From a virus: 43,382 nt of DNA. Below, piece by piece: positions 32,138-38,509 of this stretch. The notes below the pieces were generated by a model. That model ran no database searches. It worked only from the letters and a program-made list of their open reading frames with translations, and was not told where the DNA came from. Position 1 is the stretch's first letter. Each line of letters starts with the position of its first letter. The translations under genes were made by a program, and so were the position numbers. The stretch is from IMG/VR virus record IMGVR_UViG_3300017977_000054, positions 1-43,382 of that record. One strand, given 5' to 3'.

Positions 32138-32316
32138 GTCCCCTCTGCATCCACGCCTGCACGCTACACCTTGGCGGTGAGCACTGCCGCGGGTGCGGCC
32201 AGACCGTCAGAGAGCGCTACAACTGGCACGAGTTAACCGAAGAAGAAAAGCAACAAGCTACCGAGAGGTCGGAAAAATGCAAAGCAAGAAACAAAGCGCA
32301 ATCGAGTCAGCCGTAA
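32134..32316 (+). CDS. DUF1289-like small zinc-binding protein
   Basis: The 60-residue protein has the DUF1289 pattern: SPLCIHACTLHLGGEHCRGC (residues 2-21), with cysteines at about 5, 9, 18 and 21, then WHELTEEEKQQATER. The family is short and of unknown function; the cysteines probably bind zinc. It starts with GTG overlapping the preceding stop and its C-terminus lies within the overlapping start of the following gene. Confidence 0.75.
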   Translation: MSPLCIHACTLHLGGEHCRGCGQTVRERYNWHELTEEEKQQATERSEKCKARNKAQSSQP

Positions 32317-32789
32317 ACACTGCGGCCGGCTTAGCCCTGTCTTACGCTGCAGGGCTGATCGTCTACCCGTTGCTCGGGTTTCCCGTAACCTATGGTCAAA
32401 ACGCAGCAATAGTGGCCGTGTTTACCGCCATCAGCTTAATACGGTGCTACGTCGTCCGCCGACTCTTCAGTCGCAGCCGTAGTACTGACGGGCCACTTAT
32501 CGCCGCAGCCAACAAGCCGCTTGGCCGCTTATCGCTTATCGCTTCGGCGCTGCGCTACATACGGCCAGAAATGTGCTGGCGTAACGTAGGCCACATACTG
32601 CGCGTGAACACCGCCACGCCTGAAGAAGAGGCCGACATGTACCGCGCTTGGTCCGAGTGGTGTTCACACATACCGCCGAAGAAACGGCAGGCCGCATGGC
32701 AGAAGTTCCAGACGTCCGAGTCATCACCGGCTAGTCTTGACGCGCTCCTTCGCTTCGCCCGCTCTAAGGGCTGGAGGGCGCCGGCATGA
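32277..32789 (+). CDS. Membrane protein, DUF7220-like N-terminus
   Basis: I chose ATG 32277 (170 residues), which has GAGAGG upstream; an earlier in-frame start exists at 32193. The N-terminal segment (KKQSAIESAVNTAAGLALSY, then IVYPLLGFPVTYGQNAAIVA) carries two membrane-spanning helices (about 12-32 and 40-60), ending RCYVVRRLFSR. This matches a two-helix phage family (DUF7220). The second half is soluble and helical (YIRPEMCWRNVGHILRV). The C-terminal half has no clear match and may be an added domain. Confidence 0.65.
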   Translation: MQSKKQSAIESAVNTAAGLALSYAAGLIVYPLLGFPVTYGQNAAIVAVFTAISLIRCYVVRRLFSRSRSTDGPLIAAANKPLGRLSLIASALRYIRPEMCWRNVGHILRVNTATPEEEADMYRAWSEWCSHIPPKKRQAAWQKFQTSESSPASLDALLRFARSKGWRAPA

Positions 32790-32935
32790 CACCGACCGAC
32801 AACAATTGGCGCTACCTGCCGATAGAGAAAAAGGTCCGTACTCGAGTGCACCGCCGCACCGGCCAAGTGCAAAAACAGACTATCGGTAGCGGCATTCGCG
32901 GCTGGCGTAACGTTAAGAGGGAGCCGACGCAATGA
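32786..32935 (+). CDS. Small 49-residue basic protein
   Basis: A complete 50-codon frame that starts at the ATGA of the previous stop and ends at the ATGA of the next start, so it is locked into the operon on both sides. Product is basic (EKKVRTRVHRRTGQVQKQT) and may bind nucleic acid. No family is known. Sequence segments such as GIRGWRNVKREPT follow. Confidence 0.7.
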   Translation: MTPTDNNWRYLPIEKKVRTRVHRRTGQVQKQTIGSGIRGWRNVKREPTQ

Positions 32936-33204
32936 CGCTAGACGAGCTGATAGAACTCAGGGGCCACGCGGCATCGCCCGCCCGCCCTGACGAAGTGACA
33001 CTGAGAGAGCTACTAAAACGCAAGGGCCATGGGTCCGCCATAACTCTAGCCAACGAGCTAGGGGTGCGACACGGCGCGGTGCTCCGGTGGTCGAGTAGAG
33101 GCGCCAAAGTGACGGCGCTCGGCCACATCATCAGCGGCAGCACCCAACCCCGTCTGTTAGCCGACATGGGCAAGCCCTTAGACCCCGAGGAGCTTGTCAA
33201 ATGA
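32932..33204 (+). CDS. Putative HTH DNA-binding protein
   Basis: The 90-residue protein has a central segment ITLANELGVRHGAVLRWSSRG (outlined) that looks like a helix-turn-helix in which ELGV begins the turn and AVLRW starts the recognition helix. Such Cro-like proteins regulate phage operons. The rest is hydrophilic with an acidic N-terminus. Overlaps with both neighbours are four bases. Cro/CI function is a reasonable guess, not proven. Confidence 0.6.
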   Translation: MTLDELIELRGHAASPARPDEVTLRELLKRKGHGSAITLANELGVRHGAVLRWSSRGAKVTALGHIISGSTQPRLLADMGKPLDPEELVK

Positions 33205-33545
33205 TCCTATGGCAGTACTGGCAGTCCTCAGGCGGTCGAGTGCGGTTACAGTACGGCGCCCCCGTCGAATGTTATGTGGTCGGCTGGGGGTGGGCGCGCT
33301 TAGTCTTCCAGCTACAGCCCGCACGGGTGGTCGAGCACTCCACCGGCATGGAGGTCGCGGACATCCCACCCGACAGTACAGGACCATGGCAAGAGCAGGC
33401 CCGTATCGCGGTGGAGTCAGTCGCGGTGCCTGAAATTGTTAAAGGTGCACCGGTTTTAAACCCGCACGTGCGTATGGCGACAGACGGGCGGCGCTTTTTA
33501 AAGGACGAGTGGCTGGCAAGTGCGCACAGGTGGGCTAAGCTTTAA
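33201..33545 (+). CDS. Hypothetical protein
   Basis: A 114-residue protein with a hydrophobic, tryptophan-rich N-terminus (ILWQYWQSSGGRVRL, VVGWGWARLVF). It may associate with membranes, but has no clear transmembrane helix. The second half is helical and basic. Its stop codon TAA overlaps the TTTAATTAACAAC leader of the GGDEF gene. No family is recognised. Confidence 0.55.
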   Translation: MILWQYWQSSGGRVRLQYGAPVECYVVGWGWARLVFQLQPARVVEHSTGMEVADIPPDSTGPWQEQARIAVESVAVPEIVKGAPVLNPHVRMATDGRRFLKDEWLASAHRWAKL

Positions 33546-33572
33546 TTAACAACCAACGAGGTACGCGCCATG
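33541..33572 (+). repeat. Second copy of TTTAATTAACAAC plus ACGAGG leader
   Basis: TTTAATTAACAAC (33541-33553) matches 30210-30222, and ACGAGGTACGCGCCATG (33556-33572) matches 30235-30251 at 14 of 17 positions. Here the leader also contains AACCAAC, the word found in the terminal tracts and before the 37792 gene. The upstream gene ends inside this element. Confidence 0.75.
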
Positions 33573-34064
33573 AATAATTTACTTGAAAAACTCCGCCAAA
33601 TGGACGAGCAAGAAATCTACAGCCTAGTTTACTCGGACCCGCTAACTGGCGTCGGTAACCGCCGCGCCTATGACGAAGATGCACGAGGTCACTTGGCGAT
33701 AATCGACTTAGACTCGCTTAAGTACGTCAACGACACGTTAGGCCACCGCTACGGCGACCGCCAACTGCTAAACCTGGCATGCGTTTTAGTGCTGACTTTT
33801 GGCCACGACAACGTGTACCGTATTTCGGGCGACGAGTTCGCGGTTAAATTCGACGAGGCGCCAGACGACGCCCGATTCCGAAGCATGCACCGCCTTTTCC
33901 CTGGTTTTAGCTACGGCATTGGGCAGGACGTCGTAAGCGCCGACGCGGCTTTAAGCGCGCAAAAAGCACTACGAGAGCGTCTTGGTCTACGGGCTTCACG
34001 CGGGGAGCGCCCCGCTTGGTTCGAAAGTTTTCAAGCTGACTGCGAGCAAGTACGTGTCGCTTAA
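33570..34064 (+). CDS. Stand-alone GGDEF-domain protein (diguanylate cyclase-like)
   Basis: The 164-residue protein is essentially one GGDEF domain. It has DPLTGVGNRR (23-32), IIDLDSLKYVNDTLGHRYGD (44-63) with metal residue Asp46 and substrate-binding Asn54/Asp63 equivalents, and RISGDEF (84-90), an SGDEF variant of the active-site motif. YGIG (115-118) and SADAALSAQKALR are further domain marks. The inhibitory I-site would need R-x-x-D before the motif; it reads FGHD (77-80), so the arginine is missing. There is no signal, membrane segment or sensor domain. It may make c-di-GMP or another cyclic nucleotide, or be an inactive binding protein. It has its own duplicated leader. Confidence 0.85.
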   Translation: MNNLLEKLRQMDEQEIYSLVYSDPLTGVGNRRAYDEDARGHLAIIDLDSLKYVNDTLGHRYGDRQLLNLACVLVLTFGHDNVYRISGDEFAVKFDEAPDDARFRSMHRLFPGFSYGIGQDVVSADAALSAQKALRERLGLRASRGERPAWFESFQADCEQVRVA

Positions 34065-34139
34065 GGCTTTGACGCTATTCGCCGCGCTCTCGTTAGTAGC
34101 CGCGGCAGCCCACAAACACCCTAGAGAGGAGGTGCGCAA

Positions 34140-34349
34140 ATGCACGACCTACTTTCGCTTGAGCAAGAACTGCAGAGCGCCAAGCAAGCCCTTAAAGCAG
34201 CGAAAAACAGACTGCAAGAACTCATTGACGACGACCTCGACGTCGGGGACCCTAGCTACGACAAGGCTAACCGCAAAGTAAAAGCGGCTTATCGCAACCG
34301 CGTCAACCTCGACAGGCTCCTACAATCAACCCGAAAGGCTTTAACATGA
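34140..34349 (+). CDS. Small coiled-coil protein
   Basis: A 69-residue protein starting behind a strong GAGGAGGTG ribosome binding site. It has a heptad-like helix from about residue 6 to 33 (EQELQSAKQALKAAKNRLQE), then a short acidic linker (DDDLDVGDPS) and a basic C-terminal helix. It overlaps the next start by four bases. No family or function is recognised. Confidence 0.65.
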   Translation: MHDLLSLEQELQSAKQALKAAKNRLQELIDDDLDVGDPSYDKANRKVKAAYRNRVNLDRLLQSTRKALT

Positions 34350-34585
34350 CACAAGACCAGCTACAGCACGTCGCTAACTTACTGGCGTCTACCGTACGTT
34401 TAGCAATGAAGCAGCACCCGGTCGGGTCATCCGCAGCGATTTGGGCTGCAAGGGAGACGATAAACGACTGCGCCATGGAAGGTGCAAGCATTACTTGGGA
34501 AGGCCCGCGAAAAGCCGTAATGCGCCTTAACGGCGGTCAGATAAGCATCGAGATACCGGGGGCGATCAATGCAGGTAATGGCTAG
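34346..34585 (+). CDS. Small hypothetical protein
   Basis: A 79-residue product with a helical N-terminal half (QDQLQHVANLLASTVRLAMK) and a beta-like C-terminal half (SITWEGPRKAVMRLNGG, QISIEIPG). It overlaps the previous gene by four bases and the following membrane protein by 17. No family is recognised. Coding potential is supported by operon packing. Confidence 0.6.
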   Translation: MTQDQLQHVANLLASTVRLAMKQHPVGSSAAIWAARETINDCAMEGASITWEGPRKAVMRLNGGQISIEIPGAINAGNG

Positions 34586-34730
34586 GGCGGTCGTTCTGGT
34601 GGCGCTTGTGGTTTTGCGCGTCACGTACCTAATACTAGAACTTATCGGGGGCGCCGTTCTCGATTTATGGCGTGACTCCCCGCTGCTATTGGCCGCACTG
34701 GTGGCGGCGCTCTATATCTTGTTCGGCTAG
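34569..34730 (+). CDS. Small two-helix membrane protein (possible holin-like)
   Basis: A complete 53-residue frame from ATG 34569 to TAG 34730; a second in-frame ATG at 34578 has a better upstream purine stretch. It has two hydrophobic segments, about residues 6-28 (ARAVVLVALVVL...TYLILEL) and 38-53 (PLLLAALVAALYILFG), separated by a short acidic loop. A holin-like, toxin-like or anchoring role is possible. It is the last gene of the rightward early operon. Its stop shares a CTAG palindrome with the convergent gene at 34727. Confidence 0.6.
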   Translation: MQVMARAVVLVALVVLRVTYLILELIGGAVLDLWRDSPLLLAALVAALYILFG

Positions 34731-35029
34731 AGCGCTTCAAGCGCTCGCGCCTTCCATTGTTTACTTTTTCCCGCCACTGCCGGGTGCTTCAACATTACAG
34801 CCTGCCCTGCAACACGCCACCGGCGCTGCTCGATTGCCTCTTTAACGATAGCGTCGCGAAAAAGGTCTGCGCTTTTAAAGTGGTACGTTAGCGCCGAAGG
34901 GTTAAGCCCCAGCCGTTTAGCTACGGCGCTAATTGTAACTAGCGGGTAACAGCGCTGGTCGGCCAATTCAAGCCCCGCCCGCACTGCCTGCGCTTTCCGC
35001 TCTTCAGGTTTTAAACGCGTCAATTTCAT
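34727..35029 (-). CDS. TetR-like helix-turn-helix protein
   Basis: The 100-residue protein has the TetR N-terminal domain layout: AVRAGLELADQRCYPLVTIS helix, then AVAKRLGLNPSALTYHF (outlined; recognition helix near residues 55-72) and DLFRDAIVKEAIEQRR. TetR proteins normally have an additional ligand-binding domain, which is missing here; the rest is a short basic tail (GKSKQWKARALEAL). It lies at the end of the helicase operon and likely controls nearby phage genes. Stop shared as CTAG with the membrane protein opposite. Confidence 0.7.
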   Translation of the reverse strand: MKLTRLKPEERKAQAVRAGLELADQRCYPLVTISAVAKRLGLNPSALTYHFKSADLFRDAIVKEAIEQRRWRVAGQAVMLKHPAVAGKSKQWKARALEAL

Positions 35030-35511
35030 AACTGAATCTCGCCAGTACTAAATGCGGCGTACCCGCCGATGCTGTTTATAAGTTGTAGCCAAGCCGCCTG
35101 TCCTGGCTCTTGACCTTTCCCAGTATACCGCCAGCCTGGCCGTTTTGTCTCGATGCTCCCAAACTGGGCGATAGTCCGCCCGACCATGTCCGGCGTAATG
35201 ACGCGCGGTATCGCTAGTATTAAATCGCTGCTTTTTATTTGCTCGTTCATGCGCGCGGAGTCGTTGGCAAGCCCGTAACGAACAGGCTGCGAGCGATGGC
35301 CGCAGTTTTCGCACTTAGACTTAGTGGCCCCGACGTTATTGCGCCAGCTGTACGCACCCGCCCGACCAACACCAAAGCGTGCTTGTTGCTGCGCCCACGC
35401 CTCGGACTTCCCGCCGGAACCTTCAGGCGCGGCGGCGAAGACGGACAGCGCGGCCGACAGCTCGGCGGCAGCTTGGGGCCATCGTGCGGCCCACTCTTCG
35501 TAAGCGTTCAT
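35026..35511 (-). CDS. VRR-NUC-like nuclease
   Basis: The 161-residue protein resembles phage VRR-NUC nucleases (PD-(D/E)xK fold). Relevant parts are SWRNNVGA (near 55-62), the SSDLILAIPRV segment with the first catalytic Asp (about 94), and SIETKRPGW (Glu-x-Lys motif), followed by GYAAFSTGE. A C-x2-C pair is present near KCENCGHRS. Such enzymes cut branched or single-stranded DNA in replication and repair. It overlaps the upstream small gene and the TetR-like gene by four bases each. Confidence 0.8.
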   Translation of the reverse strand: MNAYEEWAARWPQAAAELSAALSVFAAAPEGSGGKSEAWAQQQARFGVGRAGAYSWRNNVGATKSKCENCGHRSQPVRYGLANDSARMNEQIKSSDLILAIPRVITPDMVGRTIAQFGSIETKRPGWRYTGKGQEPGQAAWLQLINSIGGYAAFSTGEIQL

Positions 35512-35702
35512 GCGTGCGCCCTCATGCTAACCGTTGCCGTGCGGTCCGTCATGCTGTCGGCGAAGTTCTCCCCGTGCTCGTGATACCAGTCGCCGCCGTA
35601 GTTAGCGTTTAACGCCTCGACAGTGCTTGCGACTTCCCGCTCGAACTTCTTTTTAGCGCGGTACGCTTGCCAGTCTTTTAGTGCGTTGCGTAAAGTCTTC
35701 AT
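35508..35702 (-). CDS. Small hypothetical protein
   Basis: A 64-residue product between the SF2 helicase and VRR-NUC genes, linked to both by four-base overlaps. It is a mostly charged helix (LKDWQAYRAKKKFEREVASTVE) with a short aromatic middle (GGDWYHEHGENF). No family is recognised; it could act as an accessory subunit of the helicase or nuclease by position only. Confidence 0.6.
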   Translation of the reverse strand: MKTLRNALKDWQAYRAKKKFEREVASTVEALNANYGGDWYHEHGENFADSMTDRTATVSMRAHA

Positions 35703-37360
35703 AAGATAAAATCCTCGTTAAACCTTCGTTGAATTTCTTCGATAAGTTTGTCGGTCTTCGCGGCGTCTAGCGTCATAGCGTAGCCAGCGTCAACCCCGAA
35801 ACGGGCGTAAAAGCGCCGCTGCTTTTCCTGTAGTGATCGGTCGCTAGGCTGCAAGCCGAACCACCAGCCCATAAGCTCTTTAAGCACCGACCGACGGTAT
35901 AGCACGGCTTTATGCGCCCGCATGTCTTTCTGGCGACCGATAGACGGCACGCGGCGCTTAATCATGTCTAGCTCGAACTGCTCAGGCGTCATGTTGGCCT
36001 TTTCTATCGCCTCGAACATAGCCGCCATGCCTTCGACGTCCAACTCGAACAGGTCACCGTCGACTTGCTCCGGTCGCGCCCTGCCTGCTGGCGCTGGTGG
36101 CGGCGCGCCGCAAGTAGGGCACTGTTTGTAGAAAACCTCATAGGGTTGCGTGCACTGCAGGCAGCTGCGTTGCGCCACCGTGTCGCGCGGGCCGCCCCCA
36201 CCGCCGCCACCGCTGCCGCCTAGCGTCCACTTGCGCGGCCAGTTAGGCATGCCGTGGCGCTCCCAGTTCTTAACCGGGTCGATAATGACGGCGTACTCTT
36301 TACCGTCCATCAGCCGCAACGCCCGACCGACCATCTGCAGGTACTTGGCTAGCGACATGGTGACGCGGGCCACAATGGCGACCTCTACGCCGGGTACGTC
36401 GAACCCTTCGTCGAACAGGTCTACGTTAACGAGTACTTGCGTGTCGCCGTGGCTGAAGTCATCGATGGCGCGTTCCCGCACCCCCGCCTCGGTGGTGCCG
36501 TCTAGCGATTGCGCCTTCACACCTTTACTGACGAATTTGCGTGCTAACTCCTCGGCGGTCTCCACGTCTGAGGCGAAAACGATAGCTTTGCGCCCCCGCG
36601 TGTCGTCGTAGCGCAAGTAGCTGTCGACCACATCGCCCACTAAATGGGACTCGACGGTGCGCTGGCGCAAAACTTTAGAGCTGACGTCGCCTGTCGCAGT
36701 GATCGGCAGGTCTGACATGTCTAGGTCGGTTTGCGGGGCGCGGTACTTGAACGGCGTAAGGTACCCGTTCTTTATCAGCCAGTGTGTTTGCGGCCCTTCG
36801 ACCATAACTTCCGCGAACCCGTCCTCGTGCGCGCCTAGTCCTTTGCCGTCCGCCCTCTCTGGGGTAGCGGTAACAAACAACTTTTTAGCCTTGGCCAGTA
36901 AGTTAACGGCCTTAGCCCACGAGCCAGTGCGCACGTAGTGGTGCCCTTCGTCGAATACGGCCAGCGTAACTTGCGCGAGCCAGCGCATAAGCTGTGGGTT
37001 CTTCTGCGTGCTTTTGCTGGCCAGTGTTTGCACAGAAGCCACGCCGACCACTGCTTGCGGGTCGATAAACGACCGGCCTAGCTTCTTAAGGTGCCTTTTG
37101 CGGATCATCGAGACCGTAGACGCGGGCGCGATCACCCGGTGCTTAACCCCGAATTCGGCCAGCGATACGCTTATCTGCGCCAAAATCTCTTTGCGGTGCA
37201 CGACCGCCACCGCAGCGCCTACGTGCAGCGCGATCAAGTGGCAAAAAATAACAGTCTTACCCCCGCCGGTCGGCACGACTGCAAGCACGTTAAGTACGTG
37301 CAGCCACGCCGCGAGTATTTTGTCGACTACTTCTTGCTGGTAGTCTCTTAGCTTTTTCAA
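35699..37360 (-). CDS. SF2 (DEAD/DEAH-type) helicase with zinc finger
   Basis: The 553-residue protein has an SF2 core: Walker A TGGGKT (31-36), motif II DEGHH (137-141), motif III VTATPERA (163-170), and the C-terminal lobe with MVGRALRLMDG. After a glycine-rich linker (GGSGGGGGGG) comes a CxxC-x10-CxxC zinc finger (from CLQC to CPTC), then a helical C-terminal domain. It probably unwinds DNA or RNA during phage replication or recombination; similarity to restriction-type helicases is possible. Start is TTG 37360, overlapping the stop of the 39-residue membrane protein (TTGA). Confidence 0.88.
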   Translation of the reverse strand: MKKLRDYQQEVVDKILAAWLHVLNVLAVVPTGGGKTVIFCHLIALHVGAAVAVVHRKEILAQISVSLAEFGVKHRVIAPASTVSMIRKRHLKKLGRSFIDPQAVVGVASVQTLASKSTQKNPQLMRWLAQVTLAVFDEGHHYVRTGSWAKAVNLLAKAKKLFVTATPERADGKGLGAHEDGFAEVMVEGPQTHWLIKNGYLTPFKYRAPQTDLDMSDLPITATGDVSSKVLRQRTVESHLVGDVVDSYLRYDDTRGRKAIVFASDVETAEELARKFVSKGVKAQSLDGTTEAGVRERAIDDFSHGDTQVLVNVDLFDEGFDVPGVEVAIVARVTMSLAKYLQMVGRALRLMDGKEYAVIIDPVKNWERHGMPNWPRKWTLGGSGGGGGGGPRDTVAQRSCLQCTQPYEVFYKQCPTCGAPPPAPAGRARPEQVDGDLFELDVEGMAAMFEAIEKANMTPEQFELDMIKRRVPSIGRQKDMRAHKAVLYRRSVLKELMGWWFGLQPSDRSLQEKQRRFYARFGVDAGYAMTLDAAKTDKLIEEIQRRFNEDFIL

Positions 37361-37476
37361 GCGGCGGTCTCCAAAATATTAGCTAGCACGTGGAAGAAGA
37401 AAACGCCGGCAGCGCCAATGACCACGCCACCTAAGAGAAGGAGGGACAGCGCCACTAAGCGCTGCCACGGGGTCAT
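37357..37476 (-). CDS. Small 39-residue membrane protein
   Basis: A 40-codon frame with ATG 37476 overlapping the stop of the previous gene (ATGA) and TGA overlapping the helicase start. The product has one transmembrane segment (about residues 7-30: LVALSLLLLGGVVIGAAGVF) and nothing else recognisable. Its tight coupling suggests it is translated; a role is unknown. Confidence 0.6.
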   Translation of the reverse strand: MTPWQRLVALSLLLLGGVVIGAAGVFFFHVLANILETAA

Positions 37477-37646
37477 GCGTGCCCCCGGTTCTTCTTAGTA
37501 CGTATGGCGCGGGCGGCGTCTACGCGGCAGCCGGCACCGGAGCCAAAGGCGTGCACGTGACGTGCCTCCGAGATAAAGCCCGCGGCCCGCTCCTTAGCGG
37601 CGATCTGGCGGGCGATTTTTCGTGCTGGGAAGTTCTTAGGTTTCAT
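37473..37646 (-). CDS. Small 57-residue basic protein
   Basis: The first gene of the leftward helicase operon: ATG 37646 behind TAGGTCAAAG. The product is strongly basic (KNFPARKIARQIAAKERAAG, residues 4-23, and RAIRTKKNRGHA at the end) and could bind nucleic acid. No family is known. It is coupled to the membrane protein gene by a four-base overlap. Confidence 0.6.
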   Translation of the reverse strand: MKPKNFPARKIARQIAAKERAAGFISEARHVHAFGSGAGCRVDAARAIRTKKNRGHA

Positions 37647-37724
37647 ATCTTTGACCTATTTAGCGGTTGTGGTGTCTGTTTAGCCCTGCAACACCATACT
37701 TTAAAAATAAATTAATTTACAGTG

Positions 37725-37767
37725 TTGACAGTTAGCGTAGGGTATTGTTAACTGTCGCCGCTGTCAA
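37725..37767. promoter_or_regulatory. Promoter with overlapping inverted repeat (candidate operator)
   Basis: TTGACA (37725-37730) is a consensus -35 element; TTAACT (37748-37753) lies 17 bases downstream as a weak -10. GACAGTTA (37727-37734) and TAACTGTC (37749-37756) form a perfect 8-bp inverted repeat with 14-base spacing, and a further CTGTCAA (37761-37767) matches TTGACAG inverted. Repeat and promoter overlap, as expected of a repressor-controlled start for the 37792 operon; the divergent helicase operon starts 79 bases away. Confidence 0.6.
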
Positions 37768-37791
37768 TTAAAACCAACAGGACACCTACAC

Positions 37792-38508
37792 ATGATTAAA
37801 CTAGAATTTCCGTCGGACCGCCCCGACATCGCTTTAGCTCTAGGGCAAGCCCTTACGGCCATTGGCACGGGCACCGCGCTATGCAGCAGCCCCGCCCCCA
37901 CAATTGCAAAGGACGCGGACCATACGGAGCCCACCGAAGACCCAAAGCCTACGACTGGGGCGACCTCTTCACCCCTGGAGGCACAGCCTTCTGCCGATAC
38001 TGCGGAGAATGCCCCGACTACCTCGGAATCTGCGAGTGCTAGCCCGCCCGTAGACGAGCACGGCGTCGCTAAAGACGAGCGTTTTTGCGGTACCGCTACC
38101 GAACCTTTCTATGCTTCCGGTAAGCGCAGCGGGCAGTGGAAAAAGCGCAAAGGCGTAAGCGATGAGGCCTACGACGCGTGGTACTCAGAGCAGCTAGCCG
38201 CGTCTGAACCCGCGGCCTCTGTGAGTCAAGAGCCCGTCGAGGAGCAAGTCGACACTGCCGGCGCTTTCGCAGCACCCTCCGCTCAGCCGGCACAGGCCGA
38301 AGGCCCCGCCGTTCCGCACGACGCCGGCACGTTTATGGGTTGGCTGGCGACTAAACAGGCCGCGCAGCTGCTAGTGCAAGCCGACATAAACGAGGCGTAC
38401 GCCACTGCCGGCGTTGAAGTAGCCGACCTGTTCAACGGGGACGCCGCGCAGATCGCCGCTAACGTCGCGAAGCTGCACGGCATCCTTTCAGTTAAGGCTG
38501 GCGCGTAG
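37792..38508 (+). CDS. Phage protein with conserved C-terminal domain and low-complexity linker
   Basis: A 238-residue protein beginning with a short conserved-looking segment (KLEFPSDRPDIALALGQAL), then a low-complexity Pro/Thr/Glu/Ser/Ala linker (about 30-85), a domain with VDEHGVAKDERFCGTATEPF (about 88-107) and GQWKKRKGVSDEAYDAWYSE, and a C-terminal helical domain. The D-x-x-G-V-x-x-D-x-R...G-x-W-K-x-K-R-G-V pattern occurs in many phage proteins encoded next to nuclease and polymerase genes, but the role is not known. It heads the operon leading to DUF2800, DUF2815 and DNA polymerase genes. Confidence 0.7.
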   Translation: MIKLEFPSDRPDIALALGQALTAIGTGTALCSSPAPTIAKDADHTEPTEDPKPTTGATSSPLEAQPSADTAENAPTTSESASASPPVDEHGVAKDERFCGTATEPFYASGKRSGQWKKRKGVSDEAYDAWYSEQLAASEPAASVSQEPVEEQVDTAGAFAAPSAQPAQAEGPAVPHDAGTFMGWLATKQAAQLLVQADINEAYATAGVEVADLFNGDAAQIAANVAKLHGILSVKAGA

Positions 38509-38509
38509 T

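Noticed and set aside
33982-34281. Open frame overlapping the GGDEF end and the 34140 gene, with a signal-peptide-like stretch beginning at GTG 34054
   Set aside because: Only the part in the 75-base gap looks protein-like; after 34140 the frame is an out-of-phase shadow of the coiled-coil gene, which has a far better ribosome binding site. It cannot be excluded but is not supported.
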